Source: Streptomyces griseochromogenes
GTDB lineage: Bacteria; Actinomycetota; Actinomycetes; Streptomycetales; Streptomycetaceae
Direction of reading: 5' to 3'
Assembly: GCF_001542625.1 (NCBI RefSeq)
Contig: NZ_CP016279.1
Coordinates: 2,666,001-2,730,000 of the forward strand
DNA: 64,000 bases
Shown here: piece by piece, positions 8,925-17,557 of the stretch
How the letters are laid out: the number at the start of each line of letters is the position of its first letter
How positions within the stretch are numbered: position 1 is the stretch's first letter
Made by a program: the position numbers and the translations under genes
Notes under the pieces: model-generated
Databases searched by the model: none
The model's input: the letters and a program-made list of their open reading frames with translations, nothing else
What the model was told of the DNA's origin: nothing

Positions 8925-10394
8925 ATGACCACCGAAGCGGAACTGACCGGCAGCGCGGCCTCGGCCGCACCGCCACCGGACATCGAGGAGGCCGAAGGCA
9001 AGCCCGCCTGGGGTGCGCTCCTGGTGGTGCTGGCCGGCTTGTTCATCGCCAACATCGACTTCTTCATCGTCAACGTCGCCATCCCCTCGCTGCAGCGGAA
9101 CATGCACGCGACCAGCGCCGAGATCCAGCTGGTGGCCGCGACCTTCAACATCGGCCTGTCCGCCATGCTCATCACCGGCGGACGGCTCGGCGACCTCTAC
9201 GGCCGCCGGAAGGTGTTCTCCATCGGCCTGGGGCTGTTCACGCTCGCCTCGCTGGCCTGCGGCATCGCCCCGAACATGGGTGAGCTGATCGCGGCACGGG
9301 CGGTGCAGGGTGCCGCTGCCGCCCTGGTCATCCCGCAGGTCCTCGGCATCCTGACCACGGCCTACCAGGGCAAGGCCCGGGCCGTCGCGTTCAACGCCTA
9401 CGGCATCACCATGGGCGCCTCGGCCGTGTTCGGCCAGCTGATCGGCGGCCTGCTGATCAAGGCCGACGTGTTCGGCTGGGACTGGCGGACCATCTTCCTG
9501 ATCAACGCCCCGATCGGTGCCGTCGTCCTGCTGCTCAGCCCGAAGACGGTGCCCGAGTCCCGGGCCGAGGGCCACACCGGTCTCGACTGGACCGGCGTGA
9601 TCCTGGTGACCGCGGGTCTGTCGGCCGTCGTGCTGCCGCTGGTCGAGGGCCGCGAGCAGGGCTGGCCGACCTGGACCTGGGAGTGCCTGATGGCCTCCGT
9701 ACCGCTGCTGGCCGCGTTCTGGTACACCCAGCGCCGCAAGGCGGCTCGCAACAGGTCGCCGCTGGTCCACCCGAGCCTGTTCGAGGACCGCGCGTTCGGC
9801 GTGGGCGTGGTCTCCCTGATGGTGTTCTTCGCCGCGATGGCCTCCTTCTTCCTGGTCCTCGCGCTGTACCTGCAGGAGGGCCGCGGCCTGAGCGCGCTCC
9901 AGTCCGGTCTGCTGTTCATCCCGCTCGGCCTCGGCTTCTTCATCGGCTCCGCGCAGGCGCCCAAGGCAGCGGCCAAGCTCGGCAAGCAGGTCCTGACCGT
10001 CGGCGCGGTGCTGCAGGCGGCCGGCAACATCGCCCTGGCCGCGACCGCGTGGCAGCTGGACAGCAGCGGCGCTGTGGGCTGGTGCATTCCGGCCATGGTG
10101 CTCGCCGGATTCGGCATGGGCTTCGTGGTCGCCCCGCTCGCCTCGCTGGTGCTGGAAGGCGTGGCTCCGCAGCACGCGGCCGCCGCGTCCGGGGTCTTCT
10201 CCACCGCCCAGGAGATGGGCAACGCCATCGGTATCGCGGTGATCGGCGTGGTCTTCTTCGGCGTCGCCGGCCACCACGGCAGTGCCCACACCTACGCCCA
10301 CGCCTTCGGTTCCAGCCTGCTGGTGCAGGCGGGGATCTGCGTCCTGGTGGCAGCACTGGTCCAGTTGCTGCCGCGCAAGGCGGAGACGTCCTGA
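8925..10394 (+). CDS. MFS drug-efflux transporter (DHA2, EmrB/QacA type)
   Basis: A 489-residue membrane protein with the spacing of about 14 hydrophobic segments. It has the MFS motif A variant GRLGDLYGRRKVF near residue 85 and the N-terminal run FIANIDFFIVNVAIPSL typical of EmrB/QacA pumps. The ATG follows a strong GGAGG site inside a 152-base spacer after the thioesterase. It is the likely exporter and self-resistance pump for the polyketide product. Confidence 0.92.
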   Translation: MTTEAELTGSAASAAPPPDIEEAEGKPAWGALLVVLAGLFIANIDFFIVNVAIPSLQRNMHATSAEIQLVAATFNIGLSAMLITGGRLGDLYGRRKVFSIGLGLFTLASLACGIAPNMGELIAARAVQGAAAALVIPQVLGILTTAYQGKARAVAFNAYGITMGASAVFGQLIGGLLIKADVFGWDWRTIFLINAPIGAVVLLLSPKTVPESRAEGHTGLDWTGVILVTAGLSAVVLPLVEGREQGWPTWTWECLMASVPLLAAFWYTQRRKAARNRSPLVHPSLFEDRAFGVGVVSLMVFFAAMASFFLVLALYLQEGRGLSALQSGLLFIPLGLGFFIGSAQAPKAAAKLGKQVLTVGAVLQAAGNIALAATAWQLDSSGAVGWCIPAMVLAGFGMGFVVAPLASLVLEGVAPQHAAAASGVFSTAQEMGNAIGIAVIGVVFFGVAGHHGSAHTYAHAFGSSLLVQAGICVLVAALVQLLPRKAETS

Positions 10395-10534
10395 GGTTTT
10401 CGAGGAGGGTTCAGGTTGCCTAGGGGCGCGGGGCGAGACATCCTCCGGCTCTGCCGGGTGGGCGCGTCGAGCCGCCGGGCGTCCGCACCCGCCGACGAGC
10501 CCTGCACACACGGCGATTAGGGCAAAGACCAACC

Positions 10535-10571
10535 GACGGGCACGTGGAAGAAGATCCTCCGCGTGCCCGTC
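10535..10571 (+). terminator. Hairpin between MFS and P450 genes
   Basis: Arms GACGGGCACG and CGTGCCCGTC pair perfectly over 10 bp, with a further GGA/TCC pair inside the loop. It lies 140 bases after the MFS stop and 87 bases before the P450 start. It may end the upstream transcript or reduce read-through into the P450 gene. There is no T-run. Confidence 0.5.
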
Positions 10572-10657
10572 AGTCATGCATCAGAACCGAGTCAGCAACA
10601 TCCTCCACGATGGCCGAAACAACCCGCCCCGATTCAGCCGACCCAACGGAGGAAACC

Positions 10658-11851
10658 ATGGCTGACTCCTGCGAGCCCCTTCCAGCGTGGCCCATGCCCC
10701 GCAGCTGCCCCTACGCACCCCCGGACGCCTACGAGGGCCTGCGCAAGGATCCGCCGCTGAAGGTGCGCATACGCGGCGGCGAGGCCTGGCTGGTCACCCG
10801 GCACGCGGACGTCCGTCAGGTGCTCAACGACAACCGGTTCAGCTCCGACGACCAGCAGCCCGGCTTCCCGATCCGCATCCAGCTGCCGCCCGAGCCCGGT
10901 GTGATGTCCTTCAGCCGTATGGACGACCCCGAGCACGGCCGGCTGCGCCGCATGGCGATGACCGAGTTCACCGCCCGCCGCACCCGCGCCCTGCGCCCCG
11001 AGGTCGAACTCCTCGTGGAGCAGCTGCTGGACGAGCTGGCCGCGGGCCCCAACCCGGTCGACCTGGTGAAGAGTTTCGCGCTGCGGCTGCCCTCGCTGGT
11101 GATCGCCCGCATGCTCGGGGTGCCGGAGGACGACGAAGCGGACTTCGCCGAGCAGAGCCAGGTGATCCTCTCCCAGGACGCCAGTCCCGAGGAGACGTAC
11201 GGGGCGTTCGTCGAGATGTCGCAGTTCCTGGACCGGCTCGCCGCGCAGCGCACCGCCGATCCCCAGGACGACCTGATCAGCCGGCTGGCCACCCGGTACG
11301 TGGCCGCCGGTGAACTGACCCACCAGGAACTCGTCGCCATGGCTCGGTTCTTCCTGGTCGCCGGGCACGAGACGACGGCCCATCAGATCAGTCTCAGCGT
11401 CCTCAGTCTGTTGCGCGACCCGGACCAGCTGTCCGAACTGCGGGCCGACCCGGCCCTGTTCAAGCCGGCGGTCGAGGAACTCCTGCGCTACTGGTCCATC
11501 TCGCAGGACAACCAGGTGCGGGCCGCGGCGGCCGACGTGGAGCTGGGCGGGGCGCGGATCCGCAAGGGCGACGGCGTGATCGTGGCGATTCCCGGCGCCA
11601 ACCACGACGAGTCGGTCTACCCCGACCCCGACCGCCTCGACATCCGTCGCAACGCCTCCGGCCACCTCGCCTTCGGCTTCGGCGCGCACCTGTGTCCCGG
11701 CGCCTCACTGGCCCGCATGGAGCTGGAGGTGTGCCTGAGCGGCCTCTTCGCTCGCTTCCCCACCCTCCGCCTGGCCGTCCCGTCCGAGGATGTCCGCTTC
11801 CGCCAGAACACGATCGTGTACGGCCTGGAGGACCTCCCCGTCACCTGGTGA
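10658..11851 (+). CDS. Cytochrome P450
   Basis: A 397-residue soluble actinobacterial P450. The I-helix oxygen-binding motif AGHETT, the K-helix ELLRYW (ExxR) and the heme loop FGFGAHLCPG with its Cys ligand are all present. The overall look is CYP105-like, but the subfamily is uncertain. The ATG chosen has GGAGG eight bases upstream; an in-frame ATG at 10610 would add 16 residues. Its position at the end of the PKS set suggests a late hydroxylation or epoxidation step. Ferredoxin and reductase partners are not in the window. Confidence 0.94.
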   Translation: MADSCEPLPAWPMPRSCPYAPPDAYEGLRKDPPLKVRIRGGEAWLVTRHADVRQVLNDNRFSSDDQQPGFPIRIQLPPEPGVMSFSRMDDPEHGRLRRMAMTEFTARRTRALRPEVELLVEQLLDELAAGPNPVDLVKSFALRLPSLVIARMLGVPEDDEADFAEQSQVILSQDASPEETYGAFVEMSQFLDRLAAQRTADPQDDLISRLATRYVAAGELTHQELVAMARFFLVAGHETTAHQISLSVLSLLRDPDQLSELRADPALFKPAVEELLRYWSISQDNQVRAAAADVELGGARIRKGDGVIVAIPGANHDESVYPDPDRLDIRRNASGHLAFGFGAHLCPGASLARMELEVCLSGLFARFPTLRLAVPSEDVRFRQNTIVYGLEDLPVTW

Positions 11852-11936
11852 CGGCCGCATCTCCCGGGTGAGCAGGGGGGGCCGTGCCCCCACCGCGGCC
11901 CCGCCCCGGCTTCGCCCTGCCCTTCTAGTGGCCCCC

Positions 11937-12018
11937 CACCTCGCCCCCATGTGCAGGCATGGCGGTGGGCACACCGACTCACCTCGCCCCCCATATGCAG
12001 GCATGAGGTGAGCACACC
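11937..12018 (+). repeat. Imperfect tandem direct repeat, two 39-bp copies
   Basis: Copies at 11937-11975 and 11980-12018 both begin CACCTCGCCCCC, share TGCAGGCATG, and end GCACACC. The second copy also supplies the left arm of the terminator hairpin that follows. This looks like a local duplication of terminator DNA. Confidence 0.7.
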
Positions 12019-12045
12019 CATCCGCTCGGTGTGCTCACCTCATGC
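12001..12045. terminator. Bidirectional terminator hairpin
   Basis: A perfect 18-bp inverted repeat (arms 12001-12018 and 12028-12045, 9-base loop) lies between the P450 gene (+) and the isomerase-like gene (-), which converge here. The symmetry suits termination in both directions. Confidence 0.8.
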
Positions 12046-12060
12046 GTTCCCGTCAGGTGG

Positions 12061-12927
12061 TCAGGAGACGGCGTGGCTCAGCCAGAAGTCCAGCAACGCG
12101 CGGTCGCCCAGCACCGTCATGCGCGGGTTCTCGGGCCGCAGCCGCCCCTTGACCACCAGCAGCAGATCCGAGGGAGTGGCGACCACGGTGGCTTCGGCCG
12201 GGTCGGATTCCGCGGTGCTCCGGGTGACCCGCACCCCGTCGGGAGCGCAGGTGATCAGCCAGTTCGAGGCGCCGTCGGCGGACGGCTCGGCCGACCGGAA
12301 GCTCAGCGTCTCGCCGCCACGGGGCACCTGCGAGAACAGCGGGGAGAGGAACGGCCGGGCGGCGGGTGCCCCGAAGGCGCTCACACAGAAGTCCACGCAG
12401 TCCAGGGCGACATCGTTGTCCAACTCGAACGGCAGGCCGGCCATCAGGTACACGTCGGCCCGGTGCACGGCGGTCTCGAACACCGCCCAGCGTGGCCAGA
12501 ACTCCTTGTTCTGCTTTCCGTGCGGTGCCCAGATCGGCACCTCGGGGCCCACCCCGTCGATCGCATGCACCAGCCGGTCCGCGCCCTCGGTGAGGAACCG
12601 GGTGCGCAGTGCGGGGTCGGTGACGCGGCGCTCCGGGGCGGCATCCTGTGCCCCGAGTTCGGCCACCCGCTCGGTCCAGCTCTTGTCGTCGCCGGAGGCG
12701 GCCCCCTGGTCACCGGGCAGGATGAGCTCGGTGCTCCGGGCGGTCAGGATCGTCGTCGCCCAGTCGTGGCCCTGGCGGACATGGCGCACCAGGTCGCCCA
12801 GTGTCCACCCCGGGCACGTCGTGACCGGCTCGGACAGGGGGATCCCACGACTGGCGTCGGCGAGACGGGCCGCCTCCCGGCGTAACTCGGACGTGTAGCG
12901 GCTGCTGGTCAGGTTCGGGTCGGTCAT
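12061..12927 (-). CDS. Maleylpyruvate isomerase-family, mycothiol-dependent protein
   Basis: A 288-residue protein of the DinB-like mycothiol-dependent enzyme family. It has the N-terminal segment CPGWTLGDLVRHVRQGHDWA, whose His is a usual metal ligand, and the later segment HRADVY with another ligand-type His. The ATG is preceded by a GGGGTGAG site; an upstream start would add 27 unlikely residues. The gene diverges from the kinase-SnoaL-PrpD group and converges on the P450. Family members use mycothiol as cofactor or conjugate; the substrate here is unknown. Confidence 0.8.
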   Translation of the reverse strand: MTDPNLTSSRYTSELRREAARLADASRGIPLSEPVTTCPGWTLGDLVRHVRQGHDWATTILTARSTELILPGDQGAASGDDKSWTERVAELGAQDAAPERRVTDPALRTRFLTEGADRLVHAIDGVGPEVPIWAPHGKQNKEFWPRWAVFETAVHRADVYLMAGLPFELDNDVALDCVDFCVSAFGAPAARPFLSPLFSQVPRGGETLSFRSAEPSADGASNWLITCAPDGVRVTRSTAESDPAEATVVATPSDLLLVVKGRLRPENPRMTVLGDRALLDFWLSHAVS

Positions 12928-13021
12928 GTCGGTCTCACCCCGTAGATGGTCGGTACACATGTCGGTGCGCGCGGCCGCGAGCCGATGCCGTCGGCGCACG
13001 GCGTCCATTCGATCTCAGTGC

Positions 13022-13039
13022 GCTGATCGCTCGCTGACG
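13022..13039 (-). promoter_or_regulatory. Two heptamer repeats on the minus strand, 11 bp apart
   Basis: Read on the minus strand, CGTCAGC and GATCAGC start 11 bp apart, facing the isomerase-like gene. They share the TCAGC core with the plus-strand heptamers at 13071-13099. A tentative second half of a divergent activator site. Confidence 0.35.
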
Positions 13040-13070
13040 CGCTTCCCGTCGCCGCCAGGGCCTCTCGTGG

Positions 13071-13099
13071 TGTCAGCCATATGTCAGTGCCGGGTCAGC
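13071..13099 (+). promoter_or_regulatory. SARP-type activator site: three heptamers at 11-bp period
   Basis: TGTCAGC (13071), TGTCAGT (13082) and GGTCAGC (13093) form three direct heptamers spaced exactly one helical turn apart. A weak -10-like CAGAGT begins nine bases after the last repeat. SARP activators (the ActII-ORF4 type) bind direct heptamers with this period just upstream of -10. The site faces the lipid-kinase-like gene 148 bases downstream. Confidence 0.5.
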
Positions 13100-13143
13100 C
13101 GGCCTTGGCAGAGTCGTCCGTGTCGCACGCTCCTCCTCGCTCG

Positions 13144-13161
13144 AACCGGTCGGACCCGGTT
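13144..13161. promoter_or_regulatory. Small inverted repeat before the kinase gene
   Basis: AACCGG-N6-CCGGTT lies 86 bases before the kinase start. It could be a repressor half-site pair or chance in GC-rich DNA. Confidence 0.25.
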
Positions 13162-13246
13162 GTGCGGACTCGCCCGAGTGAGGGGGCCCATCTCGTTGCC
13201 GCCCCGGTCCGCCGCCGGTACGTCCGACGTGAGGAGAACGCCCGTC

Positions 13247-14197
13247 ATGGCAGACACCGCAGCGCCCGGACCCACCCGGGCCCTGATCCTGGCCAACCCG
13301 GCCTCCGGCAGTCACAGTCCCGAACTGGTGCGTGAGGTCAGGGAGTTGTGCGAGTCCTGTCTGGAGCGCGTCGAGGTCCACCCGACCACGGCACCGGGCG
13401 ATGCGACGGTCGCCGTGCGCCGGGTGCTGGAGCGCGCGCAGACCGCGCCGGACCTGATCGTCGCCATCGGCGGCGACGGTACGGTCCGGGAGGCCGTCCA
13501 GGGGCTCGTCCCCGCCGGCGGCCGGGCGACCCTGGCCGTGGTGCCCGGCGGCACCGGCAACTCCGGCTACAAGATGCTGTGGGGCGACCGCCCCTGGAGC
13601 GAGTCCCTGAAGGCGATCCTGACCGACTACGGCATCGGCGGCAGCGCCCGACTGCGCCGCCTGGACCTGGCCCGCCTCGCCGAGACCCGCAACTACGTCT
13701 ATCTGGGCGCCTGTTCGGGAGTGATCGCCGACGCACTGATCACCGCCCGGGACCTGCCGCTGACCGGCCGGGAGCGTTATGCCCGCGCCTTCGCGGACAC
13801 GGCCGCCCGGTACACGCCGTACCCGGGGCGGGTCATCGTCGACGGCCGCGTCGTGCACGAGGGCCCCACGGTCCTCGCCAACGTCGGCGGCGGCCGCTAC
13901 CGCGGCGGCCGGTTCCTCGTGCTGCCCGACTCGCTGCTGGACGACGGACTGCTCGACGTCTGTGTGATCGGCGGCCAGGTCGCGGCGGCCGATGTGCCCG
14001 GCCTGACGCTGAACGCCGCGCACATGGACCACCCGGCGACCGTGTACGCCCGCGGCCGCACGATCACCGTCGAGCGCACCGACGGCCGGCGGCTGCCGCT
14101 GGAACACGACGGCGAGTACCAGCACGGCATCGGCGCCGCGGCCACCTTCGAGGTGCTCCCCGGAGCCCTCCCGGTCTGGGCGCCGGTCACCCCCTGA
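13247..14197 (+). CDS. Diacylglycerol kinase-like lipid kinase
   Basis: A 316-residue DAGK-catalytic-domain protein expected to phosphorylate a lipid or alcohol with ATP. Motifs are the N-terminal LILANPASGS, the nucleotide loop IGGDGTVREAVQG near residue 75, and VPGGTGN near 101; the C-terminal half has HDGE. The ATG follows GAGGAG. It heads a plus-strand group with the SnoaL-like gene and lies downstream of the 11-bp-periodic repeats. A kinase of this family beside PKS genes may phosphorylate a metabolite or serve in membrane lipid turnover; the sequence does not decide. Confidence 0.88.
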   Translation: MADTAAPGPTRALILANPASGSHSPELVREVRELCESCLERVEVHPTTAPGDATVAVRRVLERAQTAPDLIVAIGGDGTVREAVQGLVPAGGRATLAVVPGGTGNSGYKMLWGDRPWSESLKAILTDYGIGGSARLRRLDLARLAETRNYVYLGACSGVIADALITARDLPLTGRERYARAFADTAARYTPYPGRVIVDGRVVHEGPTVLANVGGGRYRGGRFLVLPDSLLDDGLLDVCVIGGQVAAADVPGLTLNAAHMDHPATVYARGRTITVERTDGRRLPLEHDGEYQHGIGAAATFEVLPGALPVWAPVTP

Positions 14198-14260
14198 AGC
14201 CCGGACGAAGCCACCTGTCAGAAGAACAAGTCAAGCACGTCATTTAAGGAGATCGCCCGC

Positions 14261-14629
14261 ATGAGCGACCTGACCACCACCGTCTCCCGCTACCTCGACA
14301 TCTGGAACGAGGCGGACGCCGACAAGCGTGCCGCGGCCATCGCCGAGCTGTTCACCGCCGACGCCCCGTACATCGACCCGCTCGCGGCGGTCGAGGGCCA
14401 CGAGGGCTTCGGCGCCGTGGTGGCGGGCGCCCGTGACCAGTTCAAGGGTCTCACCTTCGAACTGCACGGCACGATCGACGCCCACCACGACCAGGCCCGC
14501 TTCCAGTGGGGCCTGGTGACCGAGCCGGGCACCGAGCCGATCGCCATCGGCTTCGACGTCGTCGTCACCGACGGCGCGGGCAGGATCAAGGGCGTCTACG
14601 GCTTCCTCGACAAGGTTCCGGCCGCCTGA
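14261..14629 (+). CDS. SnoaL-like / NTF2-fold small protein
   Basis: A 122-residue protein with the NTF2-like pattern: an N-terminal helix (VSRYLDIWNEADADKR), the segment LFTADAPYIDPLAAVEGHEGF, and a strand-rich C-terminal half. Members act as polyketide cyclases, hydroxylases or isomerases, and many are of unknown role. A clear AAGGAG site precedes the ATG. It follows the kinase gene by 63 bases and is probably co-transcribed with it. Confidence 0.85.
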   Translation: MSDLTTTVSRYLDIWNEADADKRAAAIAELFTADAPYIDPLAAVEGHEGFGAVVAGARDQFKGLTFELHGTIDAHHDQARFQWGLVTEPGTEPIAIGFDVVVTDGAGRIKGVYGFLDKVPAA

Positions 14630-14641
14630 GGCCCCGACTCG

Positions 14642-14671
14642 GCGGGAGCACCGGGGTGCCGGTGCTCCCGC
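14642..14671 (+). terminator. 13-bp hairpin after the SnoaL-like gene
   Basis: Arms GCGGGAGCACCGG and CCGGTGCTCCCGC pair perfectly around a GGTG loop, 12 bases after the stop. It is a terminator or attenuator before the MmgE/PrpD gene. Confidence 0.7.
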
Positions 14672-14721
14672 AGTCGTGTTCCCTCCCTCGACGCACGCAC
14701 GGCAAGGAAGGTAGCCGCCTC

Positions 14722-16293
14722 ATGACCGCTGTCCTCGCGGAGAGCGTCGCCCGGACCCTGTGCGCCGACTGGGCCGACCTGACCGACACTCTGCCCCGGG
14801 CGGCCGCACGCGGCCGCGGGCCCGCCGACACCCCGCTGCGCGAACTCTCCCACTGGGCGGCGACGTTGCGCCCGCAGCACATCCCGTGCCGGGTGCTCAA
14901 GCTCGCCGCGAGCCAGGTGCTGTCGCAGATCGCCTCGATCCGGGCCGGTCTCCAGCACCCCCTCGGCAGAAAGCTGGTGGCCGCCTTCGGACATCCGATG
15001 CAGCGCGACCCGCGGCAGGCCGCGGGCGTCTTCGCGGCGCTCGGCTCCTGGCTCAACCTCGACGACACCGCGTACGCCGGGCACCTGTCGAACTCCACGG
15101 TCGCCGTTCCCCTCGCCTTCGCCCACGCCCGGCAGCTGGACGGACTCTCGCTGCTCACCGCGGTGGTCGCGGCCAACGAGTGCGCGGCGCGTATCACCGC
15201 CTCCGCGACCCTCGGCCCCTTGCGCGGCCAGAGCGCGGTGCACACCCATCTGGCCGGTGCGGTGGCGGGCCGGCTGCACTGCGACCGTGCCTCGGCGAGC
15301 CTGTTCGAGAACGCCTTCGGACTGGCCTTCGCCATGCCCAACTGGCCGCTGATGCGCGCCTTCCTCGCCAGCGACGCCCGCCTGTTCAACACCTTCACGC
15401 CGGTGCGCACGGCGATGGACGCCTGCGACGCGGCGTACGCGGGGCTGCGCGGGGCGCCCGACATCCTGGAGCACGGCGACGGCTTCCTGGCCCGGTTCGC
15501 GACCGTGCCGCTTCCGCAGGCGGTGGCGAAGGGCCTCGGCCGGCGCTGGCACACGGACACCCTGTCGTTCAAGATGCACCCGGGCGGGCCCGGCATCGAC
15601 GCGGCCGTGGACTGCGCGGCCGAGATCCACAAGGAACTCGGCGCCCTGCGGGCGCGGGACGTGACGGAAGTCGTCGTCGAGGCCTCCCTGTACACGCTGT
15701 TCGCGGGGGAGCGGGCCGCCCGGTACGTCACCGGCCCCGGCTCCCCGCTGGGCGCGCTGGTCCTGGACGTGCCCTACCCGGTCGCCACCACGCTGCTCAC
15801 CGGGGAGTTCTCGGTGGACGACTTCTCCTCGCCGTATCTGGACGACCCCGACCGCTGGGCGCTGGCGCAGCGGATCCGGCTGGAGCACGACACGGAGATG
15901 ACCCGCCAACTGTTCCTGTCCGACGCCCCGTTCGGAGAAGCGGTGCGGGAGGCGGGGGAGCTGGCCGTGCCGTGGCTGCGCGGCTTCGGCGGGGACGAAC
16001 TCGTGGACCTGGTCGGCGCGTCGCGGGCCGACGACAGGGACTTCTCCCGGTCCACCAAGGCCACCGGCGCCCGGGTCACCGTACGGCTCGCGGACGGCCG
16101 CACGGTCTCCCGCACCCGGCTGATCCCGGTGGGCGCCGCCGGTCCGGAGACCCGGGCCGGCCACGCCGACCTGGTGCGGGAGAAGTTCCTGTCGGTCGGC
16201 GGCTCCCAGGAGGTGGCGGACACGGTCGGCCGACTGCACCGGATGCGTCCGCGGGCGGTCCGCCGCTGGATCGAGACGGCGTTCCTGGACTGA
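14722..16293 (+). CDS. MmgE/PrpD-family protein
   Basis: A 523-residue protein of the 2-methylcitrate dehydratase / cis-aconitate decarboxylase superfamily. Typical features are an all-helical N-terminal half containing GSWLNLDDTAYAGHLSNS and AANECAARI, the segment LSFKMHPGGPG, and a C-terminal MmgE-like domain. The ATG lies 92 bases after the SnoaL stop, across a hairpin, with a GGAAGG site. Family enzymes eliminate water or CO2 from tricarboxylic acids; here it may act on an acid made or activated by the PKS neighbourhood. The substrate is unknown. Confidence 0.85.
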   Translation: MTAVLAESVARTLCADWADLTDTLPRAAARGRGPADTPLRELSHWAATLRPQHIPCRVLKLAASQVLSQIASIRAGLQHPLGRKLVAAFGHPMQRDPRQAAGVFAALGSWLNLDDTAYAGHLSNSTVAVPLAFAHARQLDGLSLLTAVVAANECAARITASATLGPLRGQSAVHTHLAGAVAGRLHCDRASASLFENAFGLAFAMPNWPLMRAFLASDARLFNTFTPVRTAMDACDAAYAGLRGAPDILEHGDGFLARFATVPLPQAVAKGLGRRWHTDTLSFKMHPGGPGIDAAVDCAAEIHKELGALRARDVTEVVVEASLYTLFAGERAARYVTGPGSPLGALVLDVPYPVATTLLTGEFSVDDFSSPYLDDPDRWALAQRIRLEHDTEMTRQLFLSDAPFGEAVREAGELAVPWLRGFGGDELVDLVGASRADDRDFSRSTKATGARVTVRLADGRTVSRTRLIPVGAAGPETRAGHADLVREKFLSVGGSQEVADTVGRLHRMRPRAVRRWIETAFLD

Positions 16294-16302
16294 GCGGTCG
16301 CG

Positions 16303-17550
16303 TCAGGCGCGGTGCGTCACGTACAGGCGCACCGCGTCGTGCAGACGGTGGCGGACCCGGCCGGCCGGGTCCGGCTCGCCGGCCCGGATCATCTGCCGGT
16401 GCAGCAGTTCCTCCAGCAGGTCCGTGGCGACCCGCCGGGACGGTGTCACCCGGGACAGCAGCTCGTCGACGCCGAAGTCGCCCGGCACATCCTGGAGTTG
16501 GTGCAGCGATGCCTTCAGCGGAGGCGGCAGGGGCCGGTGGTACGCGGCCACGCTCGCCCGAAGCGACAGATCCCCGACGGACAGCGTGTCCAGCCGGTCC
16601 CGCTCGTCGGAAAGCCGGTCCGCCAGGTCGCCGAGCCGCCGGTGCGGGCGCGCCGTCAGCCAGAGTCCGGCGATGTGCAGGGCCAGCGGCAGCGCGCCGC
16701 AGTACCGCACGATGTCCAGCGCGGCCGGCCGCTCGGCCCGGACGCGTGCCGTACCCACCAGGTCCGCCAGTACCTGATACGCCTCCCGTCGGCCGAGCGT
16801 GCCGATCCGGTGGCACAACTGTCCCGGCAGCGCGGGCAGTTCACGGCGCGCGGCCACCAGGACGGCGCTGCGCCCGCCGTCCACGAGCAGCGGACGGACC
16901 TGCGCCTCGGTGACGACGTTGTCGAGGACCACCAGCACCCGCCGTGTGCTGAGCGCGTCCCGCAGCCGGGCGCGCGCCTCCTCGGGGCTCAGCGCACCGG
17001 ACGCCCGGCCGAGGGACCGCAGGACGCGGCGGACCAGCTGGTCGGGGGTGAAGGGGAGGCAGGACGTGGGGTGCAGGTCGACGAAGACCTGGCCGTCGGG
17101 GAACCGGCCGAGCGCCGTACGGGCGGTGCGCAGGACCAGTGAGGTCTTCCCGGCGCCCGGGGGTCCCACCACGACAGCGGGGTGGCCCTGACCGGGAAGC
17201 CGGGCCGTCAGCGCGTCCGCGAGCGCTTCCCGGCCGACGAGGCGGTGGCGGGGGGCCGGGGGCAGCTCGGCCGGCACGGCACAGCCGGCCGGTGCGGGCG
17301 GCTGTCCGTCCCTGGGCAGCCGTAACAGCCGGCGCGCCTCGGCGGGCGCCAGCCCGAGCGCCTCGGCCAGCAGCACCAGCGACTGTCTGCGGGGCCGGGC
17401 GGTGTGCCCGGTCTCCAGGTTCCGTATGGCCCGCACGCTCAGCCCGGACCGCACGGCCAGCTCGTCCTGGGTGAGACAGGCCGCCTCCCGCGCCCGCACC
17501 AGCGCGACGGCGAGACTCGGCCGGGGCCCCGGGGATTGCTGGAACGTCAC
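16303..17550 (-). CDS. XRE-HTH / NB-ARC transcriptional regulator
   Basis: A 415-residue protein: an N-terminal HTH_3 domain (LTQDELAVRSGLSVRAIRNL, about residues 26-45) followed by an NB-ARC ATPase with Walker A GPPGAGKTS near 130 and a Walker B-like VLVVLDNV near 210. It lacks the long TPR region of many Streptomyces NB-ARC regulators. Its GTG start is only seven bases after the stop of the DasR-like gene, so both are probably on one transcript. It could sense a ligand and tune the same regulon, or the neighbouring PrpD/PKS genes, which converge on it. Confidence 0.85.
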   Translation of the reverse strand: MTFQQSPGPRPSLAVALVRAREAACLTQDELAVRSGLSVRAIRNLETGHTARPRRQSLVLLAEALGLAPAEARRLLRLPRDGQPPAPAGCAVPAELPPAPRHRLVGREALADALTARLPGQGHPAVVVGPPGAGKTSLVLRTARTALGRFPDGQVFVDLHPTSCLPFTPDQLVRRVLRSLGRASGALSPEEARARLRDALSTRRVLVVLDNVVTEAQVRPLLVDGGRSAVLVAARRELPALPGQLCHRIGTLGRREAYQVLADLVGTARVRAERPAALDIVRYCGALPLALHIAGLWLTARPHRRLGDLADRLSDERDRLDTLSVGDLSLRASVAAYHRPLPPPLKASLHQLQDVPGDFGVDELLSRVTPSRRVATDLLEELLHRQMIRAGEPDPAGRVRHRLHDAVRLYVTHRA

Positions 17551-17557
17551 CCGTTCG

